Virus record (IMG/VR): IMGVR_UViG_3300036851_000172
Location: 1-64,000 of that record
DNA length: 64,000 nt
Reading direction: 5' to 3' (one strand)
DNA from: a virus
In this document: positions 48,877 through 56,158 of the stretch, in pieces
How positions within the stretch are numbered: the stretch's first letter is position 1
Layout: every line of letters begins with the position of its first letter
Program-made: the position numbers and the translations under genes
The notes under the pieces: model-generated
Told to the model about the DNA's origin: nothing
What the model saw: the letters and a program-made list of their open reading frames with translations, nothing else
Database searches by the model: none

Positions 48877-49788
48877 AATCACGGCCGCCATGGCGTTGAG
48901 GCGCTGTTCCGAGAAGCGCGTGTAGCGCTTTACCATCTGCTCGGACATCCCGATCATGTCGGATATCTGCCTGGTGTTGGCGCCTGCCCGCAGGAGCCGT
49001 ACACAGGCGGTGCCGCGTAGTCCGTGCATCACGAGGCCTTCCTCAGCTTCCGGCCCCAGCGCTTCCTGCCGCAGGGGCGCCAGCGCGTTGTTCGTATCGC
49101 GCTCGTGCGCCCACATCCCGGTCAGGCGCCGACGTGTCCATGGCTTGCCGGCGGGGTGAAGGAGGATGAAGCCCGGCCGACGCTCCCAAGTTGCCAAGGC
49201 CTTGATCAGTGTTTCGGTAAACGGCACCCAAACCTGTTTCTTGGTCTTCTTCTGGGTGACATTGATTCCGGGGTGCCCCTCGTAGTCCTCAATGTCGGTC
49301 CAGCGCATCTTGACCAGATCGGAGCCCCGCTGCCCGGTGTTGGCAGCAAGAGTGATCGCGCGGCTGAGGGCTTCGCGGGCGTGAGTTTCACCCAGAAACA
49401 CCTGTTCATCGGTCCAAGGGATGTGGCCGCCGTCCGACCCCTCAGCCTCACATCCGTAGGTGATAGGATGCGGCAGCAAATCCCGCACCAGCGCCCACTT
49501 TTCGCAGCGCCGCAACGCCGATAGTGCCGCTTCCTGCTTCGCGGGCCACTCGGCCAGCCCGTCAAGATAGGCCTGGATGATGGAGGGCCGCATTTCGTGG
49601 ACGAAATAGGCGCCGAGCGTGTCGGGCCGTTCGGCCAAGCGCAGCTCGCGTCCCCACAGATCGCGGGTCGCCTCCGCATACTTCGTCCATTTCGGATTCT
49701 GCTCCGACATGAAGGCTTTGATCACGGCTGCAAATCGTCCCTTCACGACCCTACCTGCGCGTTTCCGCGGCTGCTCGTCTTGTGGCAT
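48817..49788 (-). CDS. int: tyrosine-recombinase integrase of phage 2
   Basis: 323 aa, about 90% identical to the phage 1 integrase, same catalytic set (TGQRGSDL Arg, HGLR pair, VKRYTRF Tyr). Such similarity means both probably use the same attachment site, which explains head-to-tail prophages. Overlaps the RHH gene by 38 nt. Confidence 0.95.
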   Translation of the reverse strand: MPQDEQPRKRAGRVVKGRFAAVIKAFMSEQNPKWTKYAEATRDLWGRELRLAERPDTLGAYFVHEMRPSIIQAYLDGLAEWPAKQEAALSALRRCEKWALVRDLLPHPITYGCEAEGSDGGHIPWTDEQVFLGETHAREALSRAITLAANTGQRGSDLVKMRWTDIEDYEGHPGINVTQKKTKKQVWVPFTETLIKALATWERRPGFILLHPAGKPWTRRRLTGMWAHERDTNNALAPLRQEALGPEAEEGLVMHGLRGTACVRLLRAGANTRQISDMIGMSEQMVKRYTRFSEQRLNAMAAVIHLDRTPREPGEIIPLRRES

Positions 49789-49999
49789 CTCGCACCCGAT
49801 CGGCTGATAAAACGGGCGATAGTGTCACGATGGATTGTCGACGGCTAGCCAGCGCCTCCCGAATAATGTGGAGGATCTGGCCATTGATGCTGCGGCATTC
49901 GTCGCGCGCCCACTCCTCGAGCGCGGCGCGATCGTCCGGAGTCATGTAGACGTGGGCCTCAGACGTCCGACCTGGTTCCTTGCGCGGTTTGGTGGTCAT
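49751..49999 (-). CDS. Arc-like RHH DNA-binding protein (phage 2)
   Basis: 82 aa, MTTKPRKEPGRTSEAHVYMT then the RHH helices (DRAALEEWARDECRSINGQI LHIIREAL). Homologue of 3550-3828. Same overlap with int. Confidence 0.82.
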   Translation of the reverse strand: MTTKPRKEPGRTSEAHVYMTPDDRAALEEWARDECRSINGQILHIIREALASRRQSIVTLSPVLSADRVRDATRRAAAETRR

Positions 50000-50015
50000 G
50001 GCATCAACTCGTCGA

Positions 50016-50135
50016 TCATCGCCAAGGCGGCACAGCCGCGTTCCTCACGACCAACCACACGATTGCCGCCCCGATGAGGGCGCCGATCGCCATCGGCAGG
50101 AGCAGATACCAGATCGGAATGGTCATCGTCGCCAT
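50016..50135 (-). CDS. one-helix membrane peptide, 39 aa
   Basis: MATMTIPIWYLLLPMAIGAL IGAAIVWLVVRNAAVPPWR. Overlaps the HNH gene end by 13 nt. Unknown. Confidence 0.52.
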   Translation of the reverse strand: MATMTIPIWYLLLPMAIGALIGAAIVWLVVRNAAVPPWR

Positions 50136-50497
50136 AGTGGTTTGCCGCTGTCCCGCCAATAGGCGCCGCCGGCAAGCGGCCGCTTGATCCCTGACGCATA
50201 CGTCCCCGGCAACGGCCGCCATTGCACCGACTTGATTCCCCGATGCAGTGCTCGCAACCGATCCGACTTCGCCCGGTTGGATGCTTCATCACCCGTCTTG
50301 CCACGATGGCAACGGATGTGGGCTGGTGCCAGATTGTCGAAGGTGTCCGAGCCTCCGAGCCATAACGGCTTGACGTGCTCTACCTCCCAACGCTCTCCGC
50401 ATTCGACGAAGATCTTCGTCTGGCAGATGTGACAGAGTCCGCGGGCGGCATCGAAGATGAGGACTTTCTGTGCACGGGTGAGGCGACGGCGTTGCAT
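50123..50497 (-). CDS. HNH endonuclease
   Basis: 124 aa. ARGLCHICQTKIFVECGERW EVEHVKPLWLGGSDTFDNLA PAHIRCHRGKT: CxxC, EVEHVKP, N and H of an HNH nuclease. Set in an early operon; could serve recombination or packaging-end processing. TTG at 50506 is another possible start. Confidence 0.88.
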   Translation of the reverse strand: MQRRRLTRAQKVLIFDAARGLCHICQTKIFVECGERWEVEHVKPLWLGGSDTFDNLAPAHIRCHRGKTGDEASNRAKSDRLRALHRGIKSVQWRPLPGTYASGIKRPLAGGAYWRDSGKPLWRR

Positions 50498-50498
50498 G

Positions 50499-50759
50499 TC
50501 AGTCAAACGTTTCGATGTTGTAGCGCATGCGCTGAAACGGATTCGGTTTGCTGCCTTGCGGACAGATCGCGATGTTTGCTTCCAGGCCGTCGATGCTCAC
50601 GCGTGCGCCTTGCATGTCGAGCCCGGGCTCAAGTCCAAGGAACTGAAACGGCAGGTCGCATTGCGAGCATTTGATCGTGATTTCAGCCATGAAGCCGCCG
50701 ATGTCTTCGAGCCGTGCGACGGCGACCTTGGCGTGGAAGTTTTCGTGCTTGCAGGTCAT
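50499..50759 (-). CDS. zinc-binding phage protein, 86 aa
   Basis: ITIKCSQCDLPFQFLGLEPG LDMQGARVSIDGLEANIAIC P: a CxxC and a later Cys, with a widespread phage pattern (KCxxCGxPFxFxG). Unknown role. ATGA overlap with its upstream gene. Confidence 0.74.
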   Translation of the reverse strand: MTCKHENFHAKVAVARLEDIGGFMAEITIKCSQCDLPFQFLGLEPGLDMQGARVSIDGLEANIAICPQGSKPNPFQRMRYNIETFD

Positions 50760-50983
50760 TCGGCTGCCTCCAGCAGATCGTCACCGCGCTTATATCTGAT
50801 CGCCTCACGTCCTTCGTTGGTGATGACGTATCCGTCTTTGACGAGACGAAGCATCCCATGCGGATGCACCAGGCTGCGATAGATACCGGTCGGAATATGA
50901 GGATCACGTTCCATCACTGAACCATTGGCAGCTACAAGGAGGACGAGGCGCTGTGGCGTGGTGAGCTTCGGGCGTTGGCTCAC
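50756..50983 (-). CDS. putative winged-helix protein, 75 aa
   Basis: LTTPQRLVLLVAANGSVMER, GIYRSLVHPHGMLRLVKDGY VITNEGREAIRYKRG: helix-helix-wing (NEGRE) pattern of small winged helices. Possible regulator. Confidence 0.64.
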   Translation of the reverse strand: MSQRPKLTTPQRLVLLVAANGSVMERDPHIPTGIYRSLVHPHGMLRLVKDGYVITNEGREAIRYKRGDDLLEAAE

Positions 50984-50984
50984 C

Positions 50985-51149
50985 TCAAAAGCTCCCGAAA
51001 CTCATGATGGCGACGATCGCGCCGACAAGGACGACAGCGTACAAGATGCGCTCCCGTCTCTTGCGATGAGCGATGATCGGTTCCTGCTTGTAGTAGCGCT
51101 CAGGGAACCGTTGCATCGGCGGCGGGACTCCCCAGTTGCGATGGGTCAT
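50985..51149 (-). CDS. small membrane protein, 54 aa
   Basis: Polar N-terminus (MTHRNWGVPPPMQRFPERYY KQEPIIAHRKRRER) and one C-terminal membrane helix (ILYAVVLVGAIVAIMSFG). Good Shine-Dalgarno (GGAG); ATGA overlap with the upstream gene. Confidence 0.62.
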   Translation of the reverse strand: MTHRNWGVPPPMQRFPERYYKQEPIIAHRKRRERILYAVVLVGAIVAIMSFGSF

Positions 51150-51496
51150 CTTAACATCTCCTCCGGATGCAGCGTCTCCTCGATCAGGTCGAGCGCGCGT
51201 TTAATGACCGGGTCCGACTTGACCGGCGCGAGCTGTGCCTGCAGGACACGCAGGACGTCACGGTAATTGCAGCAATCGGCGAAGAGCCCGGTCCACGCAT
51301 TCACCGCGACGCACACGCGGGATGCGACGAATGGCGATGTGAAATCGATGGTGTTGCCGTTGGCGTCCTTGACGTCGACGCAGTGGTCGAGACCGGGATG
51401 GCGTTCGACAGCGCGCCACGGAGTCTTACCGACGGTGGAATCCGGTTGGGTATTTGCTGGGGTCACCCGCGAGCCGTGTACGTGTGTTACAGTCAT
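51146..51496 (-). CDS. hypothetical protein, 116 aa
   Basis: MTVTHVHGSRVTPANTQPDS ... CVDVKDANGNTIDFTSPFVA SRVCVAVNAWTGL; a pattern common in phage hypothetical proteins (DANG-x-I plus AVNA). Unknown function. Confidence 0.7.
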   Translation of the reverse strand: MTVTHVHGSRVTPANTQPDSTVGKTPWRAVERHPGLDHCVDVKDANGNTIDFTSPFVASRVCVAVNAWTGLFADCCNYRDVLRVLQAQLAPVKSDPVIKRALDLIEETLHPEEMLR

Positions 51497-51696
51497 GGGT
51501 CACCTGTGGTCTCGGTTTGACGATCCGCCGAGGACATGAATCCGCTCAGCAGCGCGGGTGTCGTGGCCGGTGAGACTAGGACATCACCAGCCACGACACT
51601 TGCCGCCCTCTGTCCAACTGCCGTGAGATGCTCGCCCATGCGGCGGGCAAATGCAGAGGCCTCGTGGCCTTCATTCTTCGAGTGGTTGTAGCGCAA
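51493..51696 (-). CDS. hypothetical protein, 67 aa (TTG start, possibly truncated)
   Basis: The frame remains open upstream of the TTG through ITCTCGLRY with no ATG or GTG before a stop. A 1-bp change could have removed the original start near 51734. Ends ADRQTETTGDP. Unknown. Confidence 0.5.
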   Translation of the reverse strand: MRYNHSKNEGHEASAFARRMGEHLTAVGQRAASVVAGDVLVSPATTPALLSGFMSSADRQTETTGDP

Positions 51697-51735
51697 GCCG
51701 CAGGTGCAGGTGATTCGCGTTTGCCAGCGGTCATG

Positions 51736-51843
51736 TCACGACCACCCCAGTATGATCTGAACTGCCATCACCACGTTCACGCATCCCGCCAGCATGAGAG
51801 CGGACGAGACCAGAGCGACGGTGTTGAGAGCGGCAGCGGTCAT
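51736..51843 (-). CDS. one-helix membrane peptide, 35 aa
   Basis: MTAAALNTVALVSSALMLAG CVNVVMAVQIILGWS. ATGA-coupled to the coiled-coil gene upstream. Unknown. Confidence 0.52.
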   Translation of the reverse strand: MTAAALNTVALVSSALMLAGCVNVVMAVQIILGWS

Positions 51844-52217
51844 TGCTGTGCCGTCGCCTCTTCGGCCTCGGCCATCGGTGCCGGCTTGACCAATCGCGGC
51901 GGTCCATCGAGCGCCGCGGCCTTCTCCTTTAGTTTTGCCAGAGTTTCCGCCAGCGCATCGCGGGCGATCCTGGTGACGGCTTGTCGGCGCTTGACCTCGG
52001 TGAGATGGTGCTCGGCGTCGGCGGCCTCGCCCGCGAGCATGTTGTCGGTCTCGTCCAGCTCCTTGATGTGGTTGGAGAGAAATGTTTGGACGCGATCGAT
52101 CGAGTAGTCGGCCGGCTGTGGCGCGAATTCCGCGGCGGGGTGCTCCAATGGGGCGACGTTGCGCAACTGCGTTTCGACGTCACGGTGCCAGTCGGGATTT
52201 CGCTTGCGTTTGAACAT
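51840..52217 (-). CDS. coiled-coil protein, 125 aa
   Basis: Basic start (MFKRKRNPDWHRDVETQLRN), then two helices (VQTFLSNHIKELDETDNMLA; DALAETLAKLKEKAAAL) and an acidic end. Unknown role. Confidence 0.66.
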   Translation of the reverse strand: MFKRKRNPDWHRDVETQLRNVAPLEHPAAEFAPQPADYSIDRVQTFLSNHIKELDETDNMLAGEAADAEHHLTEVKRRQAVTRIARDALAETLAKLKEKAAALDGPPRLVKPAPMAEAEEATAQQ

Positions 52218-52246
52218 TGGCGCGCTCTCCGGTTTGGGTTGATGGG

Positions 52247-52393
52247 TTACGCGTCACGATCTGTAGATTCACCAGGACGATCGAAGGGGCTATGTGCGCC
52301 GCCGTCCGCGATCATGAGCAGCGCGGCGACGAAGGCGCTGAGCGCGATGAGCGCGATGAGCGCGGCGAGGTCCTCGGCGATCCAGCGGATCAT
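52247..52393 (-). CDS. one-helix membrane protein, 48 aa
   Basis: MIRWIAEDLAALIALIALSA FVAALLMIADGGAHSPFD. Homologue of 7301-7414 with an inserted ALIA repeat (a 9-bp tandem duplication, GCGCTCATC-like, visible in the DNA). Confidence 0.62.
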   Translation of the reverse strand: MIRWIAEDLAALIALIALSAFVAALLMIADGGAHSPFDRPGESTDRDA

Positions 52394-52617
52394 GACTTCA
52401 AAGCCTCCCGACATTCCGCGCAAACGGGGCGCTCGAATTTTAGACTGGCGTAGAGCAGCTTCCGGAACGCCTCTGCATCCAGACCGTGTGCCTCGGCGTG
52501 CGCAGCCGTCAGCAACTCCATGGATGCGGTCGATGGATCGAAGTAATAGGCGAGGCGCGGATCATGTTTGATCCGCTGCAGCAGGTGGCTGATGGCCTTG
52601 TGGGCGGCGGCGCTCAT
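52390..52617 (-). CDS. hypothetical helical protein, 75 aa
   Basis: Start MSAAAHKAISHLLQRIKHDP; ends FERPVCAECREALKS with a CxxC. Coupled to genes on both sides. Unknown. Confidence 0.64.
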   Translation of the reverse strand: MSAAAHKAISHLLQRIKHDPRLAYYFDPSTASMELLTAAHAEAHGLDAEAFRKLLYASLKFERPVCAECREALKS

Positions 52618-52904
52618 CACGCGGCCTCCGATGTGCAATTGAACGCGCCCTTGCCGTGGCTCTTACCGCCGCAAGCGCACTCACACTTCATGATGCGCCC
52701 GGTTGCGTTGATGCAACGGGCGTCGCATTCGTGCTTGGAGGCGAAGGGCTTGTACTCGACGCGGCGGGTTGCGCGGTGCGAAGTCATCGCCGGCGAGAAG
52801 CCCCAGAAATTTTCCGGCTTGGTTTGGAGCGAGCCGTCATGCCAAACGCGGGATAGCTCGATGGTCTGACCGTTCACGTCCGCGAAGTATTTGATGTTCG
52901 CCAT
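52617..52904 (-). CDS. zinc-binding-like phage protein, 95 aa
   Basis: MANIKYFADVNGQTIELSRV WHDGS... then CDARCINATGRIMKCECACG GKSHGKG: Cys cluster at the C-terminus. Known as a recurrent phage hypothetical; function unknown. Confidence 0.72.
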   Translation of the reverse strand: MANIKYFADVNGQTIELSRVWHDGSLQTKPENFWGFSPAMTSHRATRRVEYKPFASKHECDARCINATGRIMKCECACGGKSHGKGAFNCTSEAA

Positions 52905-52923
52905 GGCTGACCCCGTTGTTCGA

Positions 52924-53154
52924 TCACCGCCGCCGGACCGCGCCGGCCGAGGCGAAGGAGAGCGTCTCAAACTGAGGCTTGTCCTGCGCGGCGAGCATCC
53001 GAAGGCAGAAGGAACAAGTGACTTCGGCGCGGTTGTCGGTGAGGTTCATTCCGCCCGACAGCACCCGGATCCGATTGCAGAGCGTGCCGTTGACGGTGCC
53101 GCCGAACACGCCGGGCCGAACCTTCTGCATATGCGTCTTGGTCATGTTGCCCAT
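52924..53154 (-). CDS. first gene of the phage 2 leftward operon, 76 aa
   Basis: MGNMTKTHMQKVRPGVFGGT VNGTLCNRIRVLSGGMNLTD...; homologue of 7411-7650. First gene behind PL2. Confidence 0.77.
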   Translation of the reverse strand: MGNMTKTHMQKVRPGVFGGTVNGTLCNRIRVLSGGMNLTDNRAEVTCSFCLRMLAAQDKPQFETLSFASAGAVRRR

Positions 53155-53200
53155 CCCGGCCTCCCCTTGGGGTTCTTCCCAGTTCCTATCTGATGATGTT

Positions 53201-53229
53201 GTTATAGGCCCTTACAGAAAGTCTGTCAA
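53201..53229 (-). promoter_or_regulatory. leftward early promoter PL of phage 2
   Basis: Minus-strand TTGACA (53224-53229), 17-bp spacer, TATAAC (53201-53206): near consensus. Operator 53214-53226 overlaps the -35 and spacer, and 53229-53241 abuts it upstream. Confidence 0.75.
53214..53226. promoter_or_regulatory. operator OL1 (phage 2)
   Basis: ACAGAAAGTCTGT, arms ACAGA/TCTGT around a 3-bp centre; inside PL2. Confidence 0.7.
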
Positions 53230-53241
53230 CAGAATTTCTGT
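53229..53241. promoter_or_regulatory. operator OL2 (phage 2)
   Basis: ACAGAATTTCTGT, arms ACAGAA/TTCTGT perfect around one base; next to the PL2 -35. Confidence 0.7.
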
Positions 53242-53265
53242 TAATCTATACACAAGATAATTCCC

Positions 53266-53281
53266 GTGGCGGAAATGCCAC
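53266..53281 (-). terminator. stem-loop after the repressor-lipoprotein operon
   Basis: GTGGC-GGAAAT-GCCAC, 5-bp stem 30 bp past the lipoprotein stop. Possible terminator without a clear T tract. Confidence 0.35.
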
Positions 53282-53310
53282 AGGTTTCACAGGTCAAAAT
53301 TTAAGATGGA

Positions 53311-53715
53311 TCAGCGTTTGGCTTGGGCTGGCGGCCGGAAATCGCCGTTGAGTTCCGGGAATGGAACGTGGGCCTGTTGGTCGCAGTGCCATGCGATATT
53401 GGAATTTACGACCTCCGGCGGCCTGCCGTCGTCATAGATGCCGATCAAGTCGTCCTTCTCGCCCGTATAACCGCCGAACCCGCCCTTAGCGTTCAGGCGG
53501 ACGCAGACGTGCCACATCATCCCCATGTGCCGGACCGGTGCGGCGACGCTGGCGTTCTTGATGCTGTCCGGGTCTTTCCATAGGCGACCCTTATTGGCGA
53601 GGATGATGGCCTTGGCATCGGGTGGGGCGACCGCCGCTGCATCGCTATCCGTCGATGTGCGGCACGCTGCCGCACCGGCGGCCAGGCAGGCGATGAAACA
53701 GATTCGCCTGATCAC
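53311..53715 (-). CDS. lipoprotein co-expressed with the phage 2 repressor
   Basis: 134 aa, GTG start overlapping the repressor stop (GTGA). Signal peptide with lipobox-like end (FIACLAAGAAACRT), then a soluble domain with DAKAIILANKGRLWKDPDSI KNASV and WHVCVRLNAKGGFGGYTG. As the second gene of the immunity operon it would be made in lysogens, so superinfection exclusion or another lysogenic-conversion role is likely (inference). Phage 1 has no gene here. Confidence 0.78.
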   Translation of the reverse strand: MIRRICFIACLAAGAAACRTSTDSDAAAVAPPDAKAIILANKGRLWKDPDSIKNASVAAPVRHMGMMWHVCVRLNAKGGFGGYTGEKDDLIGIYDDGRPPEVVNSNIAWHCDQQAHVPFPELNGDFRPPAQAKR

Positions 53716-54056
53716 CTGCGTCTCCTAGATTGCGGCCCGCTGGTCGCCAGTGCCTGAAGCACCTCGATCGCCGTAGCTCGCCGTTCGGCCGGAATCGATT
53801 TCACGAGCGCTACAAGCTCGTCGCCGGTCACTGTTGCGCGCTTGTCGCCCTCACCGGTCAGTAGCCAACCGGCTGAGACGTTGAAGGCCTTCGCGTACAG
53901 CTCTGCCGCATCTTGCGGGATTTTGGCGGTCTGGCCGTTCTCGTGTGACGCGTAGGTCGAAGGGTGCCAGCGATGCCGCAGTGCCGCCGACCGCGCTGAG
54001 CGGAATCCAGCCTCTATTCGGGCTGTCCGGAGCCGATCTTTTGGGAGTTCCGCCAT
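53712..54056 (-). CDS. XRE-family repressor of phage 2 (CI-like)
   Basis: 114 aa from MAELPKDRLRTARIEAGFRS; ATG at 54080 is an alternative that would begin next to an operator. HTH in residues about 8-60 (SARSAALRHRWHPSTYASHE) followed by FNVSAGWLLTGEGDK, the usual XRE layout. No self-cleavage domain. Not similar to the phage 1 repressor; operators differ too, so the phages are heteroimmune. Confidence 0.84.
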   Translation of the reverse strand: MAELPKDRLRTARIEAGFRSARSAALRHRWHPSTYASHENGQTAKIPQDAAELYAKAFNVSAGWLLTGEGDKRATVTGDELVALVKSIPAERRATAIEVLQALATSGPQSRRRR

Positions 54057-54082
54057 GCCCGCGAGTTTTCCACGGGACATTA

Positions 54083-54095
54083 ACAGAAATCCTGT
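54083..54095. promoter_or_regulatory. operator OR2 (phage 2)
   Basis: ACAGAAATCCTGT, left arm perfect; between the repressor start and the cro promoter. Confidence 0.65.
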
Positions 54096-54124
54096 TGACT
54101 GACTTAACAGAAGTTCTGTAGATT
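54095..54124 (+). promoter_or_regulatory. rightward promoter PR of phage 2
   Basis: TTGACT (54095-54100), 18-bp spacer, TAGATT (54119-54124). The predicted start point is about 2 nt before the cro ATG at 54133, giving a nearly leaderless mRNA. Confidence 0.6.
54107..54119. promoter_or_regulatory. operator OR1 (phage 2)
   Basis: ACAGAAGTTCTGT, perfect 6-bp arms; fills the PR spacer. Confidence 0.72.
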
Positions 54125-54132
54125 GCGATTCG

Positions 54133-54384
54133 ATGAACACGGACGCCTCACATCATACGGTCGCTGACGTGATCGACGCCTTCGGTGGCAACACCGGCTT
54201 TGCCCGGCTGCTCGCGCTCAAGAACCCATCGAACGCCAGCGAGATGCGTCGGTCCGGGTCGATCCATGTGCGTTATTGGCCGGCGATCATTGATGAGGCG
54301 CGGAAGCGCGGCCCCGAGCTGGATTGGATTACGGCGGATGCGTTGATGTTCATGCACGCGCCGCAAGCCGAGGCCGCGCAATGA
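54133..54384 (+). CDS. Cro-position regulator (phage 2)
   Basis: 83 aa. MNTDASHHTVADVIDAFGGN TGFARLLALKNPSNASEMRR: the DVIDAFGGNTGFARLL pattern is a YdaS/Cro-like HTH. Divergent from the repressor. No Shine-Dalgarno, as for phage 1 cro. Confidence 0.8.
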   Translation: MNTDASHHTVADVIDAFGGNTGFARLLALKNPSNASEMRRSGSIHVRYWPAIIDEARKRGPELDWITADALMFMHAPQAEAAQ

Positions 54385-54386
54385 CA

Positions 54387-54641
54387 TCAGTGCAAGTTCG
54401 CATCGATGCCATTGATGGTGGGCGCCCGGCAGTTGGCGATCTCCTGCCACGATCGTCGCTGATCCTCCTCCAAGCCGATCAGTGGTCTGGTCAACGCGCC
54501 GACGATGCGACGTTGCCAGATGCCATTCAAACGGAACCAGTCCCACATCAAAAATCGGACCAATGGGCCGATCACGTAGCACTCGCTCATCGAGTGACAG
54601 TGAATTTCGGGATAGTTTCCGTCGTCGATCACAGGCTCCAT
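54387..54641 (-). CDS. conserved protein convergent with cro, 84 aa (phage 2)
   Basis: Start MEPVIDDGNYPEIHCHSMSE; core CYVIGPLVRFLMWDWFRLNG matches phage 1 8651-8923. Stop lies 2 bp past the cro stop. Function unknown; its conservation across different immunity types is notable. Confidence 0.7.
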   Translation of the reverse strand: MEPVIDDGNYPEIHCHSMSECYVIGPLVRFLMWDWFRLNGIWQRRIVGALTRPLIGLEEDQRRSWQEIANCRAPTINGIDANLH

Positions 54642-54801
54642 GCGGTTGTCCCTCCGGTACGCACATCCACCGGTAAACAATGTACACAGAGGTGCTGTGA
54701 TAAGAACATAGGCAATCTGACACCATTGCCGTACGCTGTGGATTGTGCGCTGTTCCAATACGGAACCGGGCATTCCCTGATTGACAAATCGAACTTTCCA
54801 G

Positions 54802-55085
54802 TTCGGCACCGCGTGGGTGTAGCCCCCATCCGCAGCGGTGGGTGTGAGCCGGCGGTGACTCTGGCTTCCCGCGGTGCCGAAACCGTTTCAGCGTTGCGTC
54901 GCGTTCCTCCTGTTGGTGGCGCGTGCGCTCGCGTTGGCTCAGAGCGCCCGTCCCAACAGGAAAGGAACACAACGTCGCCGCGACGGGCAAACTGCGGCGC
55001 GGCCGATGGGTACGCGGGACAGTCGTCCCGACCGGCCGCGCCGCGTTCTTCCCTGATGGGAGTCGGGGGAGACGAGGCATCAGGG
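54802..55085 (+). other. chain of four inverted repeats in a noncoding leader
   Basis: In the 54642-55129 gap: TTCGGCACCGCG/CGCGGTGCCGAA (54802-54813 with 54870-54881), CCTGTTGG/CCAACAGG (54909-54916 with 54953-54960), GCGGCGCGGCCG/CGGCCGCGCCGC (54994-55005 with 55033-55044) with GGGAC/GTCCC inside, and CCCTGATG/CATCAGGG (55051-55058 with 55078-55085). All arms are perfect. Suggests a structured RNA, for example an antitermination (put-like) leader or a small RNA. Confidence 0.6.
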
Positions 55086-55129
55086 AATCCGTTGTTGTTG
55101 TCGTGTGTGTCGCGTGGGGGCGTTGCGTC

Positions 55130-55387
55130 ATGTCGAGCGAATCACTATCGAGTTCAGTTCCGGGAACAAGCGCAAAGAGGGGACAGTCTCGTCCCCGTAG
55201 GGACAAAATTGTCCCTCGCAAATTTGGGGCCGTCGCCAAGGTCTTATGGACCAAGCCGGCGGCCGTCATCGCCCACATCGCGGGATGCGACGTGCGAACC
55301 GGCAAGCGCATCTTGCGCGGCGAGGCGCCGATTCCCGTCATCGTCTTGCTGGAGGCCTGCAACGAGATGGTGCGCCCGCAGGAATGA
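55130..55387 (+). CDS. small DNA-binding-like protein, 85 aa
   Basis: Ser/Arg-rich start (MSSESLSSSVPGTSAKRGQS) then WTKPAAVIAHIAGCDVRTGK RILRGEAPIPVIVLLEACNE, an HTH-like helical pair common in Bradyrhizobium-type phages. First gene after the hairpin region. Confidence 0.66.
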   Translation: MSSESLSSSVPGTSAKRGQSRPRRDKIVPRKFGAVAKVLWTKPAAVIAHIAGCDVRTGKRILRGEAPIPVIVLLEACNEMVRPQE

Positions 55388-55475
55388 CCAGCGGCAACCG
55401 GGTTACAGCCGCCCGGCGCGTGTGGCCCCGAACGTGGAAAATTCGGGGCGCGCAATTTCACGGTACCCAGAGCGC

Positions 55476-55925
55476 ATGAGCGCAAATCCCGGAGGCCGCA
55501 AGCCGAAGGGGCTGACAGGAACGGCGAGCGCGAGCGCTGTCCTGTCGGCGGATTATCTCGCGCCAGCCGACCCGGCGGCTGTTGAGGGCGTCTGCGGACG
55601 TGAGCCACCGGCGCTCCCATTCCTAGCGAACGCGCAATTGATCTGTGGCCCTATGAAGGAACCGACCCGCCGGGCTGTGGAGAGTATGAAACGTTGCGCT
55701 AGTAGGCTCGCTGCCGGGCGAACGGCAGTAGCGGTCGGAACGTCGGTTGTCGCCGACCGCACCCATTCCTTCCGAGGCCCTACGTCAACCGCCGTATTAG
55801 CCATTCAGGGACGGCCCGCGACCGAAAAGGCCTCGGCTCAGGCGTCGCCTGAATCAGGAGACGCCGGGCGGATGCAGGACCGATGCGTGTCCATCCGCCC
55901 ACCTTTCATCCGAGGTGCCTCATGA
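55476..55925 (+). CDS. uncertain ORF, 149 aa
   Basis: MSANPGGRKPKGLTGTASAS ... ends RPPFIRGAS and overlaps the next ATG (ATGA). The first 30 residues look credible, the rest is Ala/Arg-rich without a clear fold. May be a real small gene with a decayed 3' part or noncoding. Confidence 0.35.
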   Translation: MSANPGGRKPKGLTGTASASAVLSADYLAPADPAAVEGVCGREPPALPFLANAQLICGPMKEPTRRAVESMKRCASRLAAGRTAVAVGTSVVADRTHSFRGPTSTAVLAIQGRPATEKASAQASPESGDAGRMQDRCVSIRPPFIRGAS

Positions 55926-56158
55926 GCGACGGCACGTACAAAGACTTCCTCTGCGAATACCCGTTCGACGGATCCACGTGGTCGTTCACGATCAAGGCCC
56001 GCGACCATGTGGAAGCGGAGGAACGGATCCGCCGCATGTGCTGGGCGGATGTGAAGGGTGAGATCTGTGCCGTCATTCCGGCATCGGTTCCGGGCGCCGG
56101 CTTGTTCGTCCGCGCGACCTGCTGGCTGCGGAACACGTTCGTGCGAGGTGCGGCATGA
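55922..56158 (+). CDS. hypothetical protein, 78 aa
   Basis: MSDGTYKDFLCEYPFDGSTW SFTIKARDHVEAEERIRRMC W...; a small beta-alpha protein, possibly membrane-associated near the end (GLFVRATCWLRNTFV). ATGA-coupled. Confidence 0.68.
   Translation: MSDGTYKDFLCEYPFDGSTWSFTIKARDHVEAEERIRRMCWADVKGEICAVIPASVPGAGLFVRATCWLRNTFVRGAA

Noticed and set aside
54324-55475. Upstream part of a 533-aa plus-strand frame
   Set aside because: Crosses the 3' end of cro, the conserved convergent gene and the inverted repeats without recognisable protein features. Only a short part from 55476 was kept, with low confidence.
54148-55620. 490-aa minus-strand frame over the hairpin region
   Set aside because: Runs through cro in antisense, the conserved 84-aa gene in another frame and the noncoding gap; no domain and irregular composition. 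GC-rich DNA simply lacks stops here.
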